Assembly: GCA_963969495.1 (NCBI GenBank)
Contig: OZ018321.1
Span: forward strand, 193,562,087-193,626,086
Direction: 5' to 3'
DNA: 64,000 nt
DNA from: Ceratothoa steindachneri
Lineage: Eukaryota > Arthropoda > Malacostraca > Isopoda > Cymothoidae
Of this stretch, positions 1-10,364 are shown piece after piece (position 1 is the first letter of the stretch; every line of letters begins with the position of its first letter). The position numbers and the translations under genes are program-made. The notes under the pieces are model-generated. The model saw only the letters and a program-made list of their open reading frames with translations. It was not told the origin of the DNA and made no database searches.

Positions 1-82
1 CGATTCGGAGACGACTGAAAGCGATCTGAAACCGTCGCGGCATTGGGGGATAGGTCCATGGAAACAGTCGCGGCGCAATGTG
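1..82 (-). mobile_element. Second copy of the I-type element, partial
   Basis: These bases closely match positions 571-655, part of the C-terminal coding region of the neighbouring I-type element. On the minus strand this copy begins abruptly at about 82, right after the T-rich stretch that I read as the A-tail of the neighbour, and runs off the window. It is therefore a 5'-truncated copy of the same family, lying head to tail with the larger one. A local duplication is the alternative. Confidence 0.6.
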
Positions 83-389
83 TTTTTTTTGTGTTTTTTT
101 TTAAGGGGTTATCTGGCGACTGCCCACTTGGGCATAAGTCGCCGCAAACAAACAGCCTAGTTCTAGGGTACTTTAAAATAAAAATTTGAGGGATAAAAGG
201 GAAGATGACAATTAGGAAGCAAGCTCCAGCGTCGGGGGGAGGTCCCCCTTCCCCCGGCGCAGGAGCGTGTGACCTACAAAGAAAACCAATAACCAAAAAA
301 CAAAACCTAATGAAAAAAAGGGAGAAGGCCGGCCCCCCCCAAAAGTCAACAAGTCCACCAGTAAATGTGCACCTACTCGTCCCGAGTAC

Positions 390-3170
390 AAGGGACAGGC
401 GGTAGCGACCACGCCAATCCCGGTACTGGGACAGGTAACGTGCGCGAAGATGACCCAAACTGGGACATTCGACAAGAATATGCCGAACAGTCTGGGGGAC
501 GACGCAGTCGTCACAATAAGCGCTGGTGAGCGCTCCATCAAATATCGATACGTCACACGAGTATGTCCCATTCGGAGACGACAGAAAGCGACCTGAAGCC
601 GTCGCGGCATTGGGGGATAGGTCCATGGGAACAGTCGCGGCGCAATGGCACGCAACTTTAAGTTCCCTTCGACCGTCTCCCATCTTCTTTGCTAAGCAGT
701 CCGAGGAGCTGCCCGTATTCCTGCCATGTAGTCGGTGTGAGGAAGGGCAAAACGCTGGTCCGGTCGCAGAGTCCTCGCGGACTCTTTGGCGCGCTCATTC
801 CCCACAATTCCTACATGTCCGGAAACCCAGCAGAAGATAATCTCGACATCCGCCCGGCTCGCCAAAACCGTGGCGTCACGGATATCGCGAACCAGGGGAT
901 GCGGAGATTTCAATGCCCCGAGAGCACTCAGGGCGCTTTGTGAGTCGCTATAGATCACAGTCCGGTCTCCGAGCCGGGAACGTAGCTTCAACTCCAATAC
1001 CGAGTGGTATTGCCACCAGTTCGGACGTGAAGACAGACGCAGCGCCTGGCAGAGCCCAGCTGACTTCAAACAGAGGGGACACGGCGTGAAAGCCGACCGC
1101 CTACTCGGACTTGGAGCCATCCATATAGACTAGCACGGTTCAAGCGTGACACGAAGTTGTGCTCCAAAATGGTCAAACGCAATACTCCCGGCGCTGTACA
1201 AGCTTTGGAAGCAGAGGCGTGGCGACAAATAGCCAAATGTGGTACCCTCCAGGGTGGCGTCCTGGGCAGAACCAGGGGCGCCACCGGCCCGAGAGCTATA
1301 TCTACCTCTTAAAGGAGTTTCCTGGCCCTAAGCCCGGGTATGACTGGCGTCTCTCGGCGGCATAGGCACCGTCAAGATCAGCTGCGGATGCAGTGAGAGC
1401 TGTTGTCGACTGAGGAAGGCGCCGGGCTCGCGCGGACAGGCGAGTGATGCACTGCACGCGGCGCAGAGAGAGTGGCATCTCCCCAGCATCGACCAACAGG
1501 CTCTCAATGGGGAAAGTGTGGAAGGCACCGGTCGCAAGGCGAAGGTCGGTGTGGTGGATCGTTTCCACCATCCGCAATAAACGCTCGGCTGCGGATGCAT
1601 CAAAACTCGCATCCGTAGTCGAGCTTCGAACGAACAAAGGATCGATAAAAAAAGTAGGGTAGTAGCCCTATCAGCGCTCCAAGCGCTGAACGTCACGGAA
1701 CGGAGAATATCCATGGCGCGGGTACAAGAGACCCTAAGGCTACGAATATTAGCCTCCCAGGTGAGGCGTCGGTCGAATACAAGACCAAGGAAACGGTGCG
1801 ATTCAACCACATCCAGAAGCACCCCATTAAGAAACAAATCTGGGTCGGGGTGGAGCCGTGGATGGCGGCAGAAGTGCACCACCTTAGTCTTGGCCAAAGA
1901 AAACCAAAACCTGTGCGATTCGGCATAGCGAGAGACGCGGTTCAATGCCTGTTGGAGTCGACGCTCCAGAGTTGGCATCTGGGCCGCGCCAAAAGAGATC
2001 GAAAGGTCGTCCACGTAGAGCGTAGCGAGAACATCTTCTGGCAGCACCGAGGTGATGTTGTTGATGCTCAGGGCAAAGAGTGCGACACTGAGGAAACTTC
2101 CCTGCAGGACACCCTCTTCCTGGGCTGGAGAGGGCTCCCCCCACCCGTACGCGGAATCGACGATCTCGCAAAAATTAAGATATAAACATTGGGAGGCGTC
2201 CCCTCGTCCCCATCGTGTGGAGAGTCTCCATGATACCGTATCGCCATGCGGAATCATAGGCCTTCACAAGATCGAAAAACACCGTGGCGTAGTGCTGTCT
2301 GCGAAGGAAAGCCTCGAAGACGGCATTTTCCAGTCGGAGCAGAGCATCCGACGTGGAGTGGAACTTGCGGAAGTCGCACTGTGCAGAAGACAGATGGCGT
2401 CCGCTGTCCAGGAAAAAGGCTAGTCTAACATTTACCAATTTCTCCATCAACTTGCACACACAAGAGGTTAGAGAGATTGGGCGGAAACCGGTCGGAGTAG
2501 AGTGATCTCTCCCCGGCTTGCGAAACGCGAGCACAGTAGCGATTCGCCAGGAATCTGGGAGAAGACCCTCCATCCAGATCCTGTTCAACAAATCTAACAG
2601 AAAGGCCATGCCTCGCTAACCCAGGTGTGGAAGCATGGCATACAGGACATCGTCCGGACCATGGGCGGTGTCCGCGCACGAAGCAAGAGCGGAGCGCAAC
2701 TCACTCACAGTAAACCTGTCGTTGAAGGGTTCTCTGCCTCTGGAAGTAAAGTCAGCTGGAGGCCTTCCGCGACATCAAGACGTGCATTGAATGCTGGCGG
2801 AGCAGCATACCGGCTAGAGAATGCGGAAAAAGCGGTCGCTAAGGATTCCGCCACGGACGCGGGGTTCGAGATTGCGGTCCCATTCTCCTGGAGAACGGGA
2901 GGGGGTCCTGCGACAACTTGCCCTGAATCCTTTTGACTCACTTCCACACCTCTGCTAAAGATGTCTTCCCGTTAAGTGAAGACACGTATGCCCTCCAAGA
3001 AGAGCGGCGGGCGTGCTTCGAAATATACCGGAACCTAGCCCTAGCCCGACGAAATTCAGCGACAGTGAAATCGTCGTGGCGGCGCTTATAGCGCATGTAG
3101 GCATAACGCTTCTGTTTGAGGGCCGTCTCACACTCGGCCGACCACCATGGGAGTGGTCAGGGTGCAAAAC
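390..3170 (-). pseudogene. I-type ORF2 remnant: RT, RNase H, CCHC
   Basis: On the minus strand the domains run as follows. The linker after the endonuclease is at 3170-2940 (starts LPWWSAEC). RT fingers and palm are at about 2610-2175 (RPISLTS, then FFDLVKAYDSAW) and 2140-1330, with catalytic YVDD near 2005. RNase H is at 1120-692 (YSDSQSAL, then WVSGHVG). The tail at 655-390 carries YCDDC and HILVEC, a CCHC-like finger typical of I elements. Frames shift at about 2945, 2200, 1300-1100 and 560, so no continuous protein can be made. The linker begins directly behind ORF1, so the N-terminal endonuclease is absent. No promoter or RNA signal was recognised. Confidence 0.75.
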
Positions 3171-3181
3171 GGCCAGACGTC

Positions 3182-4611
3182 CTAAGAATAGTAGTCAGGC
3201 CCACGGCGATGAGGTTGCGGCGTCACACTCACCAGGGTGCCATGAAGTGTCCGAAGAGCACTTATCTCGGCCGCCTTGGCGGGATTCGCCAGAAGGCTCC
3301 AGTCCGAGAAATGGGTCACGTTCGGCTCTCTACAAATTACACTAGCTAATGCTCTTCTCTGATGGATCATGTTGCCTTTGGCCAACATGCTGCCACCAGT
3401 GGAGTGAATAATGAGGAAGCGTTTGAAGCCAGTGGGCTCAAAAATGGCAGGTAACCTCTGAATGAGGAGCCCCGGTGTTATCGAGGCTTCGCCCTGTGCA
3501 CTTTTGGTCTTAGTCATCATCAGGGGCTCCGCACCCTGGGGACAGAGGGGCCGGATGTGGCGATCTTGGCTTGGCTGCTTACCAAAGTGGCAGCAGACAC
3601 ATCCATCCCTGAAGCCCGCACGGCTGGAGAGGAGCCCAGAGTCTTCTTAGTCTTTTTCTTATTTTTTTCCTTTTTAGGAGAGGAGGGCGGGGAATGAACC
3701 CACTTCTCTCCTCCACCGGCAGGAGCCCCCAGGCCAGATGGACCTGCCTCAGCCAGGTCCTTCTCTGAAATGCAGAAGGACCTGGCCGTCGTAGGGGCAC
3801 AAGTCGCAGGAGATCCCTCCCCTCCTTGTACTGCCTCGGAAACTTAGCCGTTTGAGGAGGACCTTGCATAGGAGTGGATTTGGGTTCAGTGCTTGGCGCC
3901 GAGCCTGGGTGTTCCCCCATGGAATGCCCTACCATCTGAGGCTGGGTTGCCTCAAGGACCATGTCTATCTCAGGAGGGGCCTCCAGTTGGCCATCCCACC
4001 CCCCCAGGATATCGCAGGTCCTATTGGCATCATTGTCACTAGTCAGGTGTGGGAAGGCACAGGCCTTGACCCTGGCAAGGTTTAATATTCTTGCCAGCAG
4101 GTCTTTTGAGGGAAGCGACTGAAGGGGCCTGGCTGCCCTCTCCCCCCTAAGGGGGTTTGCCCTACCGAGCCGCTTCAATGTGAAGCGGTCAGCTATGGGC
4201 TGCCTGCTGGCTTTCTTGGCAGTCCCCTTGGAAAGAAAAGGAAGGTCTACCGCTGGAAACAGGAAGGGACCCGAAAGCCCCTCCAGAGAAGGGGGTGAGG
4301 GGGAAGTTCCCTACACCCATAGGCGTAGGAGAGGAGTGCATAGGAGAGAAGTGCGTAGGAGAGAAGTGCGTAGGAGAGGAGTAAGCCTGGTTAAAGAAAT
4401 TTGGAGGGTCCCCTGTGCAAGCATGGGGGATGGGGCCCTCAATTTTTTTGGTGGAGCTGACTGAGGGCGGCTCCGTCAATGTACAAGCAAGGGGTGCATA
4501 CAGGCCTGGTAGAGCTAGGTGCCGCCATTCAGGACCACCCCTCCTACCTGGTGGCCTGGCAGCTCCACCTTGGAGCCCCAATCCAGGACAGTTGGCTGAG
4601 AAGGTCAGCAT
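3182..4611 (-). pseudogene. I-type ORF1 (Gag-like) remnant
   Basis: Three minus-strand open stretches (4611-4189, 4178-3579, 3520-3182) read as one degraded ORF1. The first part is rich in Pro and Ser with a short repeated SPTHF motif. The last part has GFKRFLIIHS followed by a region resembling the RNA-binding core of I-element ORF1 proteins. The usual C-terminal zinc knuckles are missing: the sequence passes near 3170-3190 straight into the ORF2 linker. The N-terminal two thirds are assigned only from position and composition, so that part is weaker. Confidence 0.5.
4318..4385. repeat. Short purine-rich minisatellite in ORF1
   Basis: About four copies of a 15-base unit close to GTAGGAGAGAAGTGC lie in tandem. 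On the minus strand they encode the repeated SPTHF/SPMHS motif of the I-type ORF1. The unit length is a multiple of three, so it keeps the frame. Confidence 0.7.
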
Positions 4612-5078
4612 CTACCCTGTGAAATTAGAGGCCACCCACTGAAAGTTGTGGGAAAGGTTGTATGAAAAGCAATGAAGTAAGGGAGAAATACATGCTGTCT
4701 GAAAGGAGAAGAGGCTAAGCTGGGGTCGGACAGGGTGCTGAATCCGGTCAGCACAGCGTCAGTAAAGGCAAGTGGTGTTGAATACAATTAATGTGAACAG
4801 GGAAATAATTACATGGCTTATATTGAAGTTAAATACTAGTAAGGAATCTAGCCCAGAAAACATTCATTCTAGGTTACTCAAAGGTGTAGATACTAGGTAT
4901 TACAGTAACCTTTGAGAAGATATATACTAGATCACTAGAGTTTGGAGAAATACCTAATGATTGGAAATTTGCAAATTTAGTGCCAATTTTTAAGAAGGGA
5001 AGTAAAGAAGACCAAAATAACTTTAGACCCGTAAGCTTAACTTCTATAGTTTGTAAAATTCTTGAAAATATATTTAAC

Positions 5079-6287
5079 ACTGTGGCCCAAGGCAAAAACA
5101 GCAGTCTGTTGTTGGATCCAGAGTGGAAAAATTTGTCAATTTATAAATTCTACATACAGGCACAAAACAGAAATCCACGTCAAGATTTACTTAATTTTCA
5201 ATGCAAAAATCCTTAAGAAGGCCTGTCAGTAGACTCATAACAGAGATCATACATTTGGCAGGAAATCTTACAGTTGTCCCAGATGATTGTTTTAGCGCAG
5301 ATGGTAGGCTGCAAGCAAGCATGGATGAGAATCAAAAGAAGCGAAAACGTAGGTATTTCTAAAAGGGGGATTGTTGCCAAAGACTTCAAAGAATTAATTA
5401 TTTCTTCATATGATGAAGCTTAGTTATCTTCATAGTGACTGAAACTCCTTATGAACCATCAATAGAATCTTGCTGATCAGATGAAAGCAATGAAAGTAAG
5501 TAAAATATCTTTTGTTTTTTGAACGTTGTTGTTTATCATTCATATGTAAAATTCATAGAAAATATTTTCCTGACAAAAATTCAAGGTTAACATTTTTATA
5601 AATTGTCAATTCAAATATTTTCATTATATTTATATATTTCAGGCCTGTCAGAGTATTTCTACAGTATTTTTCATTATCTTTAAAATTGTTGATTGCATAT
5701 TATTGTATATTTGGCTAATAAATTATTGAGTTACATATAAAATGGTTGCATATTTTTATTATTATGCACCAGTTTGTAAGTTATTACTTTTTTTATATCC
5801 AGTGCCTGATAACATGTGAAGGATGAAGAATTTGTTGAGGATGACTCTTTCCACAAAAATGATTATCAAGCAAACAAATGACTAGGTAGATATTTTTATT
5901 TTAATTGTTTTTATAATAAAATAAGCAATGTTCAATTCTATTTCATTTTTACTCTATGAAGAATTTCTAAAATAAAAGTTCTTTAGTTACATGATTTTCC
6001 ATTTCCAAATAAATAATGAACATGCAGATAAATCTGCCATGGGGCCTTGCAATAAACTCAGTATATCACTAGGCCTATGACTGAAATTTCCATCCACATA
6101 TTTTATCACACAATTAAAGTTTATTCTACTTCTATTAAGGAATGATTGAAAAAAAATATGGCTACAACTAATATTTCTAAAAAATATGGCTACAATTAAT
6201 ATTTCTAAGAAATATTGGCATGGGCATACCAAAATATTCCCAATGAGAAAGATTTCCATTGCCGGGGCATGAAAATGTTAAGAAGGG
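5079..6287. other. Unidentified insertion in CR1-A copy 1
   Basis: Comparison with the 12080-16110 copy shows that the RT sequence breaks after ...CKILEN and resumes just before SDHLE. The intervening 1.2 kb is AT-rich with scattered short open stretches (for example KRGIVAKDFKELI around 5355-5395). I recognise no transposase, no terminal inverted repeats and no clear target duplication. It may be an old DNA transposon or several merged scraps. Confidence 0.5.
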
Positions 6288-6312
6288 AATTTCTGACCAT
6301 CTAGAGAGTGTA

Positions 6313-6465
6313 ACAAGGAAACAAGGAAAGGAAGTACCCTAAGAGACCTTACGGTCCATTCAAAGAGGGTGCCTTTGGACTAGCAATCGAGCAGGCACAT
6401 GGCTGCTCAATTAGGCACATGGCTGCTCAATTGTTTTGCATCCTTAAACGGCCACTTTTCAAGAG
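6313..6465. mobile_element. Short insertion flanked by AGAGTG
   Basis: About 155 bases split the RT between SDHLE and RLINDAQH. The hexamer AGAGTG occurs at both junctions (about 6308 and 6460), which could be a target-site duplication. Inside, a 20-base unit with GGCACATGGCTGCTCAATT is repeated twice (6391-6430). No coding sequence or known family is visible. Confidence 0.4.
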
Positions 6466-7840
6466 TGATAGGTTAATAAATGATGCTCAGCATTGTTTTA
6501 GAAAAGGTAGATCATGTTTAACAAATTGCAAATTGACTGGATTTTATGGATATGGTATGTTACTAAACAATTAGATAAGGGAGAAAATTTTGATGTAATT
6601 TACTTAGATTTTAGCAAAGCTTTTGATAAGGTTCCACATAGGAGACTAGTTCACAAATTAAAAATTCATGGGATATGTGGGAAAGTTTTGAAATGGATAG
6701 CTGAATCGCTGAAAGACAGGAAACAGAGAGTGGCACTGAATGAGGTGGTCACAGCGGAGAGACATTATCAGTGGCGTACCTCAGAGATCAGTTGTAGGGC
6801 TATTATTATTCATAGTTTATTTCAATGATCTTGGAGAGGGTGTAAATAGCAGTGTCAATTTATGCTGCTGACACTAAATTGGCAGCTGTAGTCAAAGAAG
6901 TTGCTGAGTGAAGAGTGACTTAAGTTATTAGCTTGGGCTAAGAAGTGGAAGATGACTTTTAACCTTAAAAAAATGCAAAGTTCTTAACATGGGAAGGGAT
7001 AATAGAGAATTTAGCTATGAAATGGATGGGAATTGACTGAATTCAGTTGAGGATGAGAAGGACTTAGGCATAGTAGTAGATAGGTCACTGAAGTTTTCAA
7101 AACAGTGTATTGAGGCAAAAAATAGAGCAAATAGGGTGTTAGGATACATTAAGAGGATTGTTAGCTACAAAAGTAAAGAGGTTATCCATAAACTTTACAA
7201 TTCATATGTCAGGCTATATTTAGAGTACTGTATACAAGCATGGTCACCACATTTTAGACATGATATCAACCTGGTATTAAATATGTTCTCCTTTGAAATC
7301 TGTTTTGGGATGGATAAGTTGGATTTTAGCAAGTTATTTGAGTTGGAAAGTAGTAATAGGACTAGGGGGTCACCACTTAAAAATTAAAAAACAGAAGTGC
7401 AGGTTGTATGTTAGAAAATATTTTTTTTACCAATAGAGTGGTAGATTACTGGAATAGTTTGCCACCTGAGACAGTGGACAGTCCAAACTTGAATGTTTTC
7501 AAACACAGATTAGATGAATAGGTATATGGGGAGTGAGGGTTAACTTTTTTTTTGGGGGGGGGGGATATTCTGAACTCCAATTTTTTTATTATATATTATA
7601 AGTGATTTGGATTTTGATGAGTCTTGATGATAATGCTTTTTATTTTTTACACATTCCTGTGGATGATTCAAATTGTATATTGCAGATGCATAATCTGACA
7701 CAATGCTATGGATTGTTTAAATCGTATATTGTAGATGCATGATCTGGCATAATCCTATTGATACATTTTATGGGTGGGTTTCGAAAGATGCGGATGACCT
7801 TTGACAGGCCCTTATGGCTTTTATCATCCATGAAATTATG

Positions 7841-8090
7841 TTATGTTATATAAGAAAAACACATTTTCAAATTTATTTAAAAGATCCAGAACTAGACCTA
7901 ACCTAACCTTAACGATATTATGTTATGTTATAAGAAAAACACATTTTCAAATTCATTTAAAAGATCCAGAACTAGACCTAACCTAACCTAACCTTAACGA
8001 TATTATGTTATGTTATAAGAAAAACACATTTTCAAATTCATTTAAAAGATCTAGAACTAGACCTAACCTAACCTTAACAATATTTTCTTG
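7841..8090. repeat. Three tandem ~80-bp units with CCTAA runs
   Basis: Three consecutive copies, about 80 bases each, begin with the family A tail (ATTATGTTATGTTATA), continue through AGAAAAACACATTTTC and end in ACCTAACCTAACC. The CCTAACC part is the complement of the arthropod telomere motif TTAGG, two to three units per copy. The repeats start where the CR1 copy ends, so they seem to have grown from its 3' junction. Confidence 0.8.
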
Positions 8091-8704
8091 CTGAAATAAA
8101 GTTTTGAGCAGAAAACAGTTTATAAATAAGAGGCTAGCACTTAGGTGAATATGACCATTAGAAAGCCAGGTGTCCATAAACGCATTAACCAAAAATTTGT
8201 TACGGTCTTTTGAATCCTTTGCATTTATATTACAGTAAAAGAAATTTGGATCTTGAATAAATTTATAAATCCTGCAGCATGTAAGGCATTTAATAACTCA
8301 CCGGATTATACTGTGAGCCCTGAATATCATCTTCAAAGACCAGAGATTATTTGGTATTGTGCCTTAGAACAACTACCACTCACCATTGTAACAACTAAAC
8401 TGAAGATACAGTTACTGTCCTAAATATAAGGAAACATGTTATTGGCTAATCAGTCAGAACATGCAGGCTCAGATCACCTGCAGATATAATATAGGATTCT
8501 ATTGGCTAACTAGTCAGGCCAAAAGTTGAAAGATTCAAATGGTGCAGAGAGTCAAATTTACCATACCTAATAATAACATTTTTCTAAAAATAATTAACTA
8601 TGTTATCTTTAAGTTCTGGCAGGTGAAAATGACATCAGTGAACATCATTTTAAGAATTAAGAACCTTTATGTTTTTGAAAATTAAAAATTATAATTGTGT
8701 TAAA
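8091..8704. other. No recognisable feature
   Basis: AT-rich sequence without a long open frame, terminal repeats or a known protein motif. Confidence 0.5.
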
Positions 8705-8960
8705 GTGGATCTTATCCCTAGACAAGTTTAGGTTTAAGAAAGAGATTGGTAGAAAATGGTTTACAAATCGAGTGGTGGATGAATGGAAAAGGTTTACTAG
8801 TCATGATATAGCATCTTCCCTGCAGTTTTAAGAATAAACTGGATAGATTTATGAATGAGGATGCTAGATGGGACTGAACTGGGTAATGGGAATAGAAGCT
8901 ACCTCGTATATCCCCTCGTATATATAAAACTGAGAATTTGCTATATTGGTCCATTTTAAC
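8705..8960 (+). mobile_element. CR1-like family B, 3' fragment
   Basis: The translation reads FKKEIGRKWFTNRVVDEW, matching the C-terminus of the family B RT at 16582-18812, followed by a frameshifted LDRFMNEDARWD-like ending. Only the last RT residues and part of the 3' UTR are present, so it is a heavily 5'-truncated copy. Confidence 0.7.
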
Positions 8961-9162
8961 ATTCAAATACTTAAAATGGTGATAAATGTGAAAGTACCGC
9001 CAGAAGCAATCGGGCCTGTTTTCAGCAAGCTCTCTATTTAGTGATTTTTTTATTTTGGATTTTTCGGTGTAATATATATATAAGTCTGGAAAAATAGTTA
9101 ACTTTGAGTATTAGACATAATACTAGAGGAATTTTTAATTACATTTTGAAAAGTTTCTCAGT

Positions 9163-10252
9163 ATGGCTGTTGCTTTGGATGATGTGAGTATGCCTTTTGA
9201 TGAAAGCTGAGTGTATGTAGAATGTGATATTTGTCGTGTTGAAAGAAGAGCAAATGTATCTGAATACCAGGTTTGTTATGTGACTAGTGCAAATGTGGCT
9301 TTGGTAGAGGAGGTGAGTCGGTTGCATGATGAGTGCAAGAGATTAAGTGAGTTGGTGAATGAAGTGAGAAGGGATGCAAGTCTACGCATGAAGAATGTGG
9401 TTGGGACCAAGAGAGTGGAAGATAGGCCTAGACTAGTGACTGGAGAGAAAGAAGTGACTGATGTGAGTGAAGATAAATGGTGGGTGAATATGGATGGAAT
9501 AGATAGGTTAGGACAGGTTAGGTCTGTGAGTAAGAGGGACAGGGAACCTGTTAGGTTGACTAACAGATTCAATGCCATGAGAGACTGAAGAGGTTGAAAG
9601 TGATTTGTCTGATGTGGTTGTGGCAGAAAGTGAAATAAGTGCGGGTAGTTTGAATGAGAATAGGAGGGAGGGTAATGCTAGGCCTAGGGGGGCTAGGAGG
9701 ATGACTGAGGTGCTTGTGATGGGTGACTCTCAGATTAGATATTTAGATAGGAAGTTGAGTGCAAGCAAATGGAAGGGAGTGAGAGTTTGTTTGCCAGGTG
9801 CTGGTGTAAATGATGTCTGAGAGGTATGATAGTCTGGTGTCTGGGTGTGAGAGGGATGCAGTTGTGATTACGTATATGGGAGTAAATGATGTAAAGAAGG
9901 TAGGTTCATATGAGTTACGAGAGAGGTATAAAAGGTTAGTTGAGAGGATGAGTGAAAGTAGAGTGAAAGGCGTTGTTTCAGGTGTGCTTCCGAGATTGGA
10001 TATCGGAATGGAATGGTTGTCTCGTGAAATTGAACTGAATGAGTATGTGAAAGTCCTGTGTGAGGAGTCGGGATTAATGTTTGTAGATGTTTGGAATGGG
10101 TTTTATGGGAATAAGGCATTGTATGCATTGGATGGACTCCGTTTAAGCCGGGCCCGGTTGATGTGTTGTGGCAGGAGTTAGATAGTGTCATTGAGTCTTT
10201 GCAGGCGGGGAAACTAGTTACAGATAGTGGTCAGGGAAATATAAGAGTATAG
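9163..10252 (+). pseudogene. CR1-A ORF1: Cys motif, coiled coil, SGNH esterase-like
   Basis: The likely start is ATG 9163 (MAVALDDVSM). A TGA interrupts after 15 codons. Next come a CDIC...C motif (9223-9280), a charged coiled-coil-like stretch (9290-9390), and after frameshifts near 9585 and 9820 an SGNH-type hydrolase domain: GDSQIRYLDR (block I, 9722-9750), GAGVNDV, ITYMGVNDV (9868-9890) and DGLRLS (10130-10148). Esterase-like ORF1 proteins are known in the CR1 group. The last motif normally carries the catalytic His; here Arg replaces it. The frame ends with TAG at 10250-10252 after QELDSVIESL. ORF2 follows after about 110 bases. Confidence 0.75.
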
Positions 10253-10364
10253 GGTGGGGCAGGGAAAGGAAAGAGATGCAGAGGAGATAGAGTGGAAGGA
10301 AAACATTCTAAAAGAGGTGCTTCAGAGATAAGAGGGATGAGTTGTCTTTATACCATTGCTCCTA

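Larger units (their letters stand above)
83..4640 (-). mobile_element. I-type non-LTR retrotransposon, internally deleted
   Basis: Read on the minus strand, this block holds an ORF1 (Gag-like), then reverse transcriptase, RNase H and a terminal CCHC finger. RT followed by RNase H and a C-terminal CCHC is the order of I-type elements. The 3' end is the T-rich run at about 80-103, an A-tail on the minus strand. Stops and frameshifts break every frame, and the whole apurinic-like endonuclease domain that should lie between ORF1 and RT is missing. The exact family (I, Nimb or a relative) would need a phylogeny. Confidence 0.75.
4777..7540 (+). pseudogene. CR1-like family A RT, copy 1
   Basis: Visible RT blocks in order are: VPIFKKGSKED and SLTSIVCKILE (4980-5070); SDHLE (about 6297-6311); LDFSKAFDKVPH (6600-6640) with KDRKQRVALNE after it; a region equivalent to the FADD box that is frameshifted (about 6865-6890); SYVRLYLEYCIQAWSPH (7205-7260); and the C-terminal tail (7430-7530). 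Many shifts and stops make it non-coding. Two insertions separate the early blocks. The closest relative here is the interrupted copy at 9000-22105. Confidence 0.8.
4777..7860 (+). mobile_element. CR1-like family A, copy 1 (5'-truncated)
   Basis: This copy starts inside the RT at a sequence matching 11817 of the longer family A copy, and runs to the family's 3' end, where short TATGT/TGTTA repeats form the tail (about 7840-7860). It is interrupted at 5079-6287 and 6313-6465. The 3' UTR has two near-repeats built around TGTATATTG.AGATGCAT. It is 5'-truncated, as usual for target-primed non-LTR insertions. Confidence 0.8.

Noticed and set aside
212..655. 147-codon minus frame as a separate gene
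   Set aside because: The first 25 codons are the I-type tail, but the rest is the wrong frame; the finger YCDDC...HILVEC is in the neighbouring frame.
7895..8080. True telomere array
   Set aside because: Only two or three CCTAA units occur per 80-bp repeat; this is an internal tandem repeat, not a telomere.
9276..9578. 100-codon minus frame
   Set aside because: It is the antisense shadow of the CR1-A ORF1 coiled-coil region.
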